NCBI RefSeq assembly: GCF_040655735.1
Contig: NZ_JBFAKK010000001.1
Span: 620,001 to 684,000 of the forward strand
DNA: 64,000 bases
DNA from: Phytomonospora sp040655735
GTDB taxonomy: Bacteria > Actinomycetota > Actinomycetes > Mycobacteriales > Micromonosporaceae
Direction of reading: 5' to 3'
Part shown: piece after piece, positions 58,208 to 64,000 of the stretch
Numbering within the stretch: position 1 is the stretch's first letter
Layout: each line of letters starts with the position of its first letter
Notes under the pieces: generated by a model
What the model was told of the DNA's origin: nothing
Databases searched by the model: none
Seen by the model: only the letters and a program-made list of their open reading frames with translations
Program-made: the position numbers and the translations under genes

Positions 58208-60703
58208 GTGGAAGGCGTACTGCCGATCTCACTGTCGCTGAGCGACGACAGCGCGAGGCTCATCGGCGCCTACGTGCGCTCGGGGCTCATCGACGTCGTC
58301 CGCCCGCCTCTGGACGCGATCAACGCCCAGCTCGACGAGGTCCGCATGACCCTGCGGCTGATGACCTTGAGCCTGGTCGACAGTTTCGGTTCGGTCTTCC
58401 AGACGAGACTGCGCGTGGAGGTCATGAACGAAGACCTCCTCGACCACATCGAGGCCACCAGATGGGCGGTGGCGTACCTCAGCTACAACAAGTTCCTCGA
58501 ACTGCTCGACCACATCGCCTACATGCGGTGGCTCGACGGTCGCTCCCACCTCCACCTGCACGACATCGTCGGGCGGCTGGTCAGCCTGGAAGGGCTGGTG
58601 GCGATCTTCGCCACCGAGATGGGCGGCATCGGGGCAACGATCATCGGTCTGCTCCAGCAGATCCTGGACAAGCTCAACCAGGGCATCGGCGTCAACGGGA
58701 CGATCCAGATCACCGTCACCGGCGCCGACCCACTGGCCGCGCTGGACCTGTGGAAGCTGCTGGGACTCCTGGCGCTGCTGGCGGTGGGCCTGGCGCTGAT
58801 CGTGGCCTTCCTGTACGGGGTCGGCGCGGCGCTGGCGACCTTCACCGCGGCCGCGATCCCGGCGGCGATCGCCATCGGGATCCTCGTCGCCGGGCTGATC
58901 CCGCTGATGAACGCGATCGCCGGTTTCGACTGGGAGCAGCTGGCCAAGATCGGCGCGGGGTTCCTCGGCATCGCGGGCTTCGTGGCGCTGCTGGGCAAGG
59001 CCTTCGCGCTGATCACCTCCGACCTGGCGGTGATCGTTCCGCAGCTGAAGACCTTCTTCGAGGCGATCACGGCGCTGATGACGGCGATCGCGGGATTCGA
59101 CTGGGAGCAGTTGGCCAAGATCGCGGCGGGCTTCGCCGGGATTGCTCTGTTCGTCGCGGCCCTGGGGAAGGCGTTCCAGCAGTTCACCACCGATCTGGGC
59201 GATGTCATCCCGCACCTGAACACGTTCTTCGAGAGCATCACGAAGTTGATGACGGCGCTGGCCGGCTTCGACTGGTCGCAGTTGGCGAAGATCGGCGTGG
59301 GCTTCCTGGTGATCGCCGGCTTCGTGGCGCTGCTGGGCAGGGCGTTCCAGCAGTTCACCACCGATCTCGGCACCGTCATCCCGCACCTGAACACGTTCTT
59401 CGAGAGCATCACGAAGTTGATGACGGCGCTGGCCGGCTTCGACTGGTCGCAGTTGGCGAAGATCGGCGTGGGCTTCCTGGTGATCGCCGGCTTCGTGGCG
59501 CTGCTGGGCAAGGCGTTCCAGCAGTTCACCACCGATCTCGGCACCGTCATCCCGCACCTGAACACGTTCTTCGAGAGCATCACGAAGTTGATGACGGCGC
59601 TGGCCGGCTTCGACTGGGCGCAGCTGGCGAAGATCGCCGTCGGTTTCCTGCTCATCAGCGGCTTCGTCTGGCTGCTCGGCAAGGCCCTGTCGACCCTGAC
59701 CGCGCAGGCGATCTCGGCACTGGAACCGCTCGCGGCGTTCTTCACCGCGATCACCCAGATGATGGCGGCCATCGCCGCGTTCAGCGTCGGCCAGATGATC
59801 CAGATCGCCTTCGGCTTCCTGCTCATCGCGGGCTTCGTGTACCTGCTCGCCATGGCCCTCAACACCCTCACCGCGCAGGCCGTCACGGCCCTGCCCGGTC
59901 TTACCGGCCTCATCGCCGCGCTGTCCCAGCTAGCCCAGACCCTCGGCGCCATGACGGCCGGGGACATGGTCGCCATGGGCGTCGGTCTGGCGCTCATCGC
60001 CGGGTTCGTGTGGGCCGTGGCCGCCGCGCTCGTCTACGCCGCCGGTCCACTGGCGACGCTCGCCTCCCTGTTCGGATCCCTCGGCAGCGTCCTGGGCGTG
60101 GTGTCGAGCATCGGCAGCATGCTCGGCGGCGTCCTCAGCGGCCTCGGCGGGATCATCGGCGACGTTCTCGGCGGAATCGGCAGTGCCGTCGGAGCCCTCG
60201 GCGGCCTGGTCAGCGACGTCGCGGGCACGGTCATCGGCGGTGTCACCGACGTCATCTCCGGCGCCGCCGGGCTCGTCGGCGACGCCGCAGGCGGCATGGT
60301 CGACCTCGCCGGCGATGCCATCGGCGGCATCGGCGACGCCCTCAGCGGAGCCGGCGACTGGCTCTTCGGCGGCGACGAAGGCGGCGGTGGCAGCAGCTTC
60401 ATCACCGACGCCGTCAACCAGGTCACCGCCATGTCGGCCGCACCGCCGCCGGCCGCCGCGGCACCCGGACTCGGCGCGCTCGCCTCCGGCGGGCCCCTGG
60501 CGGCACCTGCCGCCGGCGGTTCCACCGCCGTCGACCAGACCGTCAACGCCGGCGGCATCAACATCAGCATCACTGCCGAACGGCTGGAGGCCGACTCGGC
60601 GCAACTGCTCACCGACGACATCATCGCCCAGTTGCAGGCGCGCCTCGGTTCCCTGCGGGCCACCCAGGACTTCCAGGCCGGCGCACGCCCGGCCGCGGCC
60701 TAG
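58208..60703 (+). CDS. Tape-measure-like protein with tandem repeats
   Basis: Protein of 831 residues at the tape-measure position, expected to set tube length and occupy the tube lumen. Residues 1-170 form a soluble helical head (MTLRLMTLSLVDSFGSVFQT). From residue 239 (base 58922) about seven repeats of 57 residues follow (GFDWSQLAKIGVGFLVIAGF, then VALLGKAFQQFTTDLGTVIP, then HLNTFFESITKLMTALA); these are hydrophobic and helical. A Gly/Ala-rich glycine-zipper region (about 615-730) and a soluble tail follow. GTG 58208 has an almost full-length anti-16S match, GGGAGGTGATC. Confidence 0.82.
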   Translation: MEGVLPISLSLSDDSARLIGAYVRSGLIDVVRPPLDAINAQLDEVRMTLRLMTLSLVDSFGSVFQTRLRVEVMNEDLLDHIEATRWAVAYLSYNKFLELLDHIAYMRWLDGRSHLHLHDIVGRLVSLEGLVAIFATEMGGIGATIIGLLQQILDKLNQGIGVNGTIQITVTGADPLAALDLWKLLGLLALLAVGLALIVAFLYGVGAALATFTAAAIPAAIAIGILVAGLIPLMNAIAGFDWEQLAKIGAGFLGIAGFVALLGKAFALITSDLAVIVPQLKTFFEAITALMTAIAGFDWEQLAKIAAGFAGIALFVAALGKAFQQFTTDLGDVIPHLNTFFESITKLMTALAGFDWSQLAKIGVGFLVIAGFVALLGRAFQQFTTDLGTVIPHLNTFFESITKLMTALAGFDWSQLAKIGVGFLVIAGFVALLGKAFQQFTTDLGTVIPHLNTFFESITKLMTALAGFDWAQLAKIAVGFLLISGFVWLLGKALSTLTAQAISALEPLAAFFTAITQMMAAIAAFSVGQMIQIAFGFLLIAGFVYLLAMALNTLTAQAVTALPGLTGLIAALSQLAQTLGAMTAGDMVAMGVGLALIAGFVWAVAAALVYAAGPLATLASLFGSLGSVLGVVSSIGSMLGGVLSGLGGIIGDVLGGIGSAVGALGGLVSDVAGTVIGGVTDVISGAAGLVGDAAGGMVDLAGDAIGGIGDALSGAGDWLFGGDEGGGGSSFITDAVNQVTAMSAAPPPAAAAPGLGALASGGPLAAPAAGGSTAVDQTVNAGGINISITAERLEADSAQLLTDDIIAQLQARLGSLRATQDFQAGARPAAA
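59171..59617 (+). repeat. 171-bp tandem repeats inside the tape-measure-like gene
   Basis: Nearly identical in-frame 171-bp units begin at 59171, 59342 and 59513, the third partial. The middle units differ mainly at one AGG/AAG codon and a short GGCGAT/GGCACC segment. At the protein level the series extends from 58922 to about 60085 with increasing divergence outward. The inner copies are evidently recent duplications. Confidence 0.9.
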
Positions 60704-60719
60704 AGGAGGGAGCGGACAC

Positions 60720-61286
60720 ATGGCCAACCTCAACCGGCGCAACCCCGTGCGCGGCTTCCTGGCCAGCGTCGGACTCGACCCGGAGATCCTGGTCCAGTTC
60801 CAGTACAACCCCGAGAAGGTCGACGACAAGCGCTCGGTCTCCTACGCCACGCTCAACGCGCCCGGCATGCTCATGCCGGTCCGCCAGTACAGCGCCGGTG
60901 GCGACCGGACCATTTCGTTCAAGGTCGTCGTGGACGGCCTGTTCAAGGGCCCCGCCGACGACGAGATCGACATCGCCCGCGACGAACGCGGCGGCATCGG
61001 CCCCGAACTGGTCAAGTACCGCGCCTTCACCTACCCGCAGACCGAGCGCTGGCAGGACGCCTCGACCTCCGTCGGCGGCTTCACCGGCCTCTACGACGAT
61101 TCCGCCTCGGTGTTCGCCGCGCCGCCGGTGTGCGCCTTCGGGTTCGGCGACCGCGTCGTCGACTGCGTCGTCACCGAAGTGCAGATCACCGAGCAGCTGT
61201 TCAACACCTCGCTCGACCCGGTCCGCGCCGAGATCCAGGTGACCTGCGTCGAGATCACCCCCTACAACCCCGATCCAGCGGCCTAG
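60720..61286 (+). CDS. CIS tube/tail adaptor protein
   Basis: Protein of 188 residues matching the contractile injection system tube protein N-terminal family: ILVQFQYNPEKVDDKRSVSY, DRTISFKVVVDGLFKGP and CAFGFGDRVVDCVVTEVQIT, then EQLFNTSLDPVRAEIQVTC. In other CIS and prophage tails such proteins carry or sit beside a LysM domain and connect tube to baseplate hub. GAGGAGGGAG precedes the ATG at 60720. The LysM part is encoded separately in the next gene. Confidence 0.85.
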   Translation: MANLNRRNPVRGFLASVGLDPEILVQFQYNPEKVDDKRSVSYATLNAPGMLMPVRQYSAGGDRTISFKVVVDGLFKGPADDEIDIARDERGGIGPELVKYRAFTYPQTERWQDASTSVGGFTGLYDDSASVFAAPPVCAFGFGDRVVDCVVTEVQITEQLFNTSLDPVRAEIQVTCVEITPYNPDPAA

Positions 61287-61297
61287 AGGAGCACGCG

Positions 61298-61612
61298 ATG
61301 CCCGTCCCGCGAGGTTCACGATTCGCCGGCCTCCCCGTCTTCGAGGTCACCGGCCCCGACGGCCTGCCCCGCCACGTCATCGGCCTGCGCCTCACCGCCA
61401 ACGACACCGCGGGCGACCGCGTCCACCGCGTCCGCCAGGGCGAGGTCGTCGACCTCATCGCCCGCCGCCACCTCGGCGACGAACTCTCCTGGTGGCGGAT
61501 CCTCGACGTCAACCCGCTGCGCTACCCCCTCGACCTGGCCCCCGGCGAGGAGCTGCGCCTCCCGTCGCCTGGCCAGGCGACCCGCGCCAACCGCGCCCGG
61601 AGCTTCCGGTGA
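61298..61612 (+). CDS. LysM-like baseplate protein
   Basis: Protein of 104 residues with a single LysM-type fold: VHRVRQGEVVDLIARRHLGD, then ELSWWRILDVNPLRYPLDLA and PGEELRLPSP. It corresponds to the gpX/T4 gp53-type proteins that bind tube initiators at the baseplate. It follows the adaptor gene by 11 bases and overlaps the hub gene (GTGA), so the three are translated together. Confidence 0.85.
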   Translation: MPVPRGSRFAGLPVFEVTGPDGLPRHVIGLRLTANDTAGDRVHRVRQGEVVDLIARRHLGDELSWWRILDVNPLRYPLDLAPGEELRLPSPGQATRANRARSFR

Positions 61613-62733
61613 CCGGCCCGCGGATCGCCCGCGTCCCCTACTTCTCCGTCGTCGTCGAGGGCCAGGACATCACGCCCTGGGTCGCCTCCGTCCAGGTCGT
61701 CGAGGACGACCGGCTCGCCGACAACGTGACACTGACCGTCAACGACCCGCGCATGGTCTACGCCGACGCGCTCATGGAGGGCTGCGTCGCCGAGATCGAC
61801 CTCGGCTACGCCGAGCCCGGCCAGCACGCCCTGATGCTGCGCGCGACCATCACGAAGGTCGAGGTGAACTACCCCGAGAACGGCGTCCCCCAGGTCAAGG
61901 TCAAGGGCGAGGACAAGTCCATCGAGATGGGCCTGGTCGAGAAGAAGAAGAACTGGACCAACACCACGGCCAACGCCGTCGTGCGCAAGATCGGCGAGCC
62001 CTACCACTTCGCCGACATCGTCGCCGACCTCCAACCCGACCCGAAGGTCACCCGCGAGAACCAGGACGCCAAGACCGACCTCGCCTTCCTTCAGGACCTG
62101 GCCAAGAAGTTCCAGGCCAAGTGCTTCGTCGAGCTCGACGAGAACGAGGAGGAGGTCCTCTACTTCATCCCCGACCGCAAGATCCTCGGCATCAACCGCG
62201 CCGACAAGCTCGTGCTGCGCTACCGGATGGGCGCCGACAGCAACCTGATGACCTTCAGCCCCGCCTTCGACGCCAGCTTCATCGACCGGGTCCGCGAGGT
62301 CAACGACATCGACGACGCCGGCCAGGCCGTCAACACCCCGCCGCAGCCCCCGGTCGAGGTGTTCATCTGGCCGTTGGCCGCCGACATCGGCTCACGCGCC
62401 AGCCGCGCCGACCTCGACCGCATCGACGCCCTCTACGACGTCGGCCTGCGGGCCAGGGAGAAGCTCCAGACCGAGCTGGCCAAGCCGAAGCCCACCACGG
62501 GAAGGGTCGCCGGAAGCCAGCAGCAGCTCGACGACAAGACCGGTTCGCTGGAGTCACGGCGGCTGGGCATGTCGGCCAGCGGGACCACCGTCGGGTCCAT
62601 CTGGATGCGCGCCAAGTGCAACGTGTCGATCCTCGGCGTCCACGAGCGCTTCGTCGGCGACTGGTACGTCACCAGCGTCACCCACACGATCGACACCGGG
62701 GGCTACAAGACCGACTTCAAGGCCGTCCGGTGA
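61609..62733 (+). CDS. Baseplate hub protein (gpD/gp27-like)
   Basis: Protein of 374 residues of the late control gene D type, equivalent to the N-terminal part of VgrG and to T4 gp27. It would form the trimeric hub between tube and spike. Recognisable parts are YFSVVVEGQDITPWVASVQV, DDRLADNVTLTVNDPRMVYA, TDLAFLQDLAKKFQAKCFVE and ADKLVLRYRMGADSNLMTFS, with the final ERFVGDWYVTSVTHTIDTGG. The spike is encoded separately. GTG 61609 overlaps the LysM stop. Confidence 0.88.
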   Translation: MTGPRIARVPYFSVVVEGQDITPWVASVQVVEDDRLADNVTLTVNDPRMVYADALMEGCVAEIDLGYAEPGQHALMLRATITKVEVNYPENGVPQVKVKGEDKSIEMGLVEKKKNWTNTTANAVVRKIGEPYHFADIVADLQPDPKVTRENQDAKTDLAFLQDLAKKFQAKCFVELDENEEEVLYFIPDRKILGINRADKLVLRYRMGADSNLMTFSPAFDASFIDRVREVNDIDDAGQAVNTPPQPPVEVFIWPLAADIGSRASRADLDRIDALYDVGLRAREKLQTELAKPKPTTGRVAGSQQQLDDKTGSLESRRLGMSASGTTVGSIWMRAKCNVSILGVHERFVGDWYVTSVTHTIDTGGYKTDFKAVR

Positions 62734-62742
62734 GGGGGAGCA

Positions 62743-63486
62743 GTGGCTGACCAGTATTTCGGCAAGTACACCGGCGTGGTGAAGGACAACCGCGACGACG
62801 CGAAGCTCGGCGTCCTCCAGGTTTCGGTGCCGACGATCTTCCCGCCCGAGGAGCTCGTCCCGGCGCGGGCGGCACTGCCCTTCGGCGTCTACTTCGTGCC
62901 CGAGAACGAGACCCGCGTGTGGGTCGAGTTCGAGGGCGGCGATCCGGAGTTCCCGCTGTGGACGGGTGTCCAGCACGCCGCCGGAACCTGGGCGGAGGAG
63001 GCGGCGAAGAACCCGCCGACGGTGCGGGCGGTCAAGACCGTCTCGGGCCACCTGCTGATCTTCGACGACACCGAGGGCTCGGAGTCGATCGTCATCACCG
63101 ACGGGAAGAACGCCCACGAGCTGCGCTTCGACGCCGACGGCGTGAAGCTCACCGACGGCAAGAACGGCCACGTCATCGTGTGCGACTCCAGCGGCATCAA
63201 GGTCACCGACGGCAAGAACTCCCACGAGATCGAGCTCGGCGCGAGCGCCGTCAACGTCAAGCACGGCGCCGGGCTGGCCAAACTGACCCTCGAAGCCGCC
63301 TCGGTGACAGCGGAGGCGGGGGCCTCGAAGATGGAGCTCGGCGCCGCCATGGCGAAGGTCGACGGCCCGGTGGTCATGCTCGGCGCCGGTGCCGCTCCCG
63401 TGCTGCACATGGGCGACATGGGCGTCGGGAACCTCGGCGCGCCGGTCGCGATCACCATCACCACCCAGACCAAAGTGCTGGCGTGA
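62743..63486 (+). CDS. Baseplate spike protein (gp5/VgrG OB-fold)
   Basis: Protein of 247 residues. An N-terminal OB-fold (FGKYTGVVKDNRDDAKLGVL, VWVEFEGGDPEFPLWTG) is followed by beta-helix-like repeats (VITDGKNAHELRFDADGVKL, TDGKNGHVIVCDSSGIKV, TDGKNSHEIELGASAV) that would build the trimeric needle. No PAAR protein follows within the window. GGGGGAG precedes the GTG at 62743. With the hub it forms a split VgrG equivalent. Confidence 0.9.
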   Translation: MADQYFGKYTGVVKDNRDDAKLGVLQVSVPTIFPPEELVPARAALPFGVYFVPENETRVWVEFEGGDPEFPLWTGVQHAAGTWAEEAAKNPPTVRAVKTVSGHLLIFDDTEGSESIVITDGKNAHELRFDADGVKLTDGKNGHVIVCDSSGIKVTDGKNSHEIELGASAVNVKHGAGLAKLTLEAASVTAEAGASKMELGAAMAKVDGPVVMLGAGAAPVLHMGDMGVGNLGAPVAITITTQTKVLA

Positions 63487-63496
63487 GGGGGCGGCC

Positions 63497-63898
63497 ATGA
63501 GTCTGGGTTCGGACAAGACGATCTGCGCCGGCGAGCTGCGTGAGGCGATGCGCGCCCATCTCGACACCCTCGACCCGCCCGCGGGCTCCAATGTGGACAA
63601 ACCGGAGGTCCGGCCGAACTTCGACGCCCTCGGCGAAGGCGTCTGGCGGATCCTCACCGCCGACGCCGAGACCATCTCCGCCGCCGCGCAGGATCCCGTC
63701 TTCTGGGCCTTCATCGGCGCGCTGCGCACCGAGGTCGAGCAGCTGCGTGCCTTCGACAACGGACTCAAGGCGGCGTTCGCCGCCTGGGATCCGGCCGTCC
63801 CCGCCACCGGCCTGACATTGAAGAGCGCCGTCGCCGCGCTCGGCGTACCCGGCTCGACACCGGCCGCGCCGGCGAACCTGAGAGGGAGGCTGCAATGA
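63497..63898 (+). CDS. Small CIS-linked protein of unknown function
   Basis: Protein of 133 residues between the spike and the gp25-like gene. It is mostly helical (AGELREAMRAHLDTLDPPAG, GVWRILTADAETISAAAQDP, IGALRTEVEQLRAFDNGLKA), with a Pro/Ala-rich end. No family is recognised. The position suggests a baseplate or spike accessory protein. Its stop overlaps the next start (ATGA). Confidence 0.65.
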   Translation: MSLGSDKTICAGELREAMRAHLDTLDPPAGSNVDKPEVRPNFDALGEGVWRILTADAETISAAAQDPVFWAFIGALRTEVEQLRAFDNGLKAAFAAWDPAVPATGLTLKSAVAALGVPGSTPAAPANLRGRLQ

Positions 63899-64000
63899 CC
63901 GCGCCACGGGGAATGTCGGTGCCGTTTCGCGTCGTCGGCGGCCGCGTCGCCCAGACCGCCGGCCCGGCCAAGATCACCGAGAACCTGCGCCACCTGCTGT
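63895..64000 (+). CDS. Baseplate wedge protein, gp25-like (cut by window end)
   Basis: Only the first 35 residues are present (MTAPRGMSVPFRVVGGRVAQ, then TAGPAKITENLRHLL). The pattern of a short beta start (PFRVVGGRVA) followed by a helix ending LRHLL matches T4 gp25/GPW_gp25 wedge proteins, which nucleate sheath assembly in all contractile systems. The gene continues beyond 64000. Confidence 0.75.
   Translation, partial: MTAPRGMSVPFRVVGGRVAQTAGPAKITENLRHLL

Noticed and set aside
59171..59617. Regularly spaced repeats that could suggest a CRISPR array
   Set aside because: The units are 171 bp, in frame, translate to a repeated protein motif and have no unique spacers. They are coding repeats.
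50357..64000. Prophage
   Set aside because: There are no integrase, terminase, portal, capsid, lysis or attachment sequences in the window. The gene content and order are those of a contractile injection system, although genes beyond 64000 are unseen.

Overview
The window is very GC-rich, densely coded DNA with frequent GTG/TTG starts, stop-start overlaps and strong G/C wobble bias. Together with geosmin biosynthesis, family 2B encapsulins and a phage-tail-like contractile injection system (CIS), this points to a filamentous high-GC actinomycete, perhaps of the Streptosporangiales/Streptomyces type. The genus is an inference. No rRNA, tRNA or CRISPR array was found.

Region 1 (1-24 kb) is mostly ordinary chromosome: a NarL-type two-component pair, a DedA protein, a six-cysteine mini-protein, secreted proteins (SgcJ-like, GH18 chitinase), an orphan Phd-type antitoxin, a LuxR-type regulator, a CYP152-type peroxygenase, an ABC exporter, a DUF2264 protein under a double LacI-type operator, a TetR/membrane-protein pair with two operators, an OafA-like acyltransferase, IPP isomerase, a PEP-synthase/rifampicin-phosphotransferase-like enzyme and the helicase HrpB. 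Two related miniature elements with CTAG-type ends (5819-6001, 9711-9878) lie exactly on stop codons. A broken alpha-oxoamine synthase remnant sits at 3684-3888.

Region 2 (24.4-32.2 kb) is a five-gene terpene operon: family 2B encapsulin shell 1, a two-domain geosmin synthase with an unusual Pro/Gly/Ala-rich tail, encapsulin shell 2, a polyprenyl diphosphate synthase and an IspH with an N-terminal extension. It appears to couple precursor supply (IspH makes IPP/DMAPP, the prenyl synthase elongates it) to a terpene cyclase probably housed in a mixed protein shell. The idi gene lies about 6 kb upstream.

Region 3 (32.2-50 kb) holds a CGNR regulator with a divergent alpha/beta hydrolase, an HPP membrane protein, and a six-gene minus-strand operon (41343 to 34332). 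That operon encodes a GNAT acyltransferase, an RpiR regulator, an N-acylamino acid racemase, a permease, an N-acyl-D-amino-acid deacylase and an M20 deacylase, which fits D-to-L amino acid conversion or salvage through N-acyl intermediates. An AraC/MFS pair, a FAD monooxygenase/TetR pair, a lincosamide nucleotidyltransferase-like gene, a structured RNA candidate with a strong terminator (47465-47644), a membrane-anchored PemK-like protein and a YqeB-family protein follow.

Region 4 (50.3 kb to the end) is a CIS cluster reading off the window: two unknown proteins, two sheath paralogues, inner tube, a chaperone-like gene joined to the next frame by a T7 slippery heptamer, a tape-measure-like protein with 171-bp tandem repeats, a CIS tube/adaptor protein, a LysM protein, baseplate hub, OB-fold spike, an unknown protein and the start of a gp25-like wedge protein. 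The order resembles phage P2 (sheath, tube, E/E' frameshift, tape measure).
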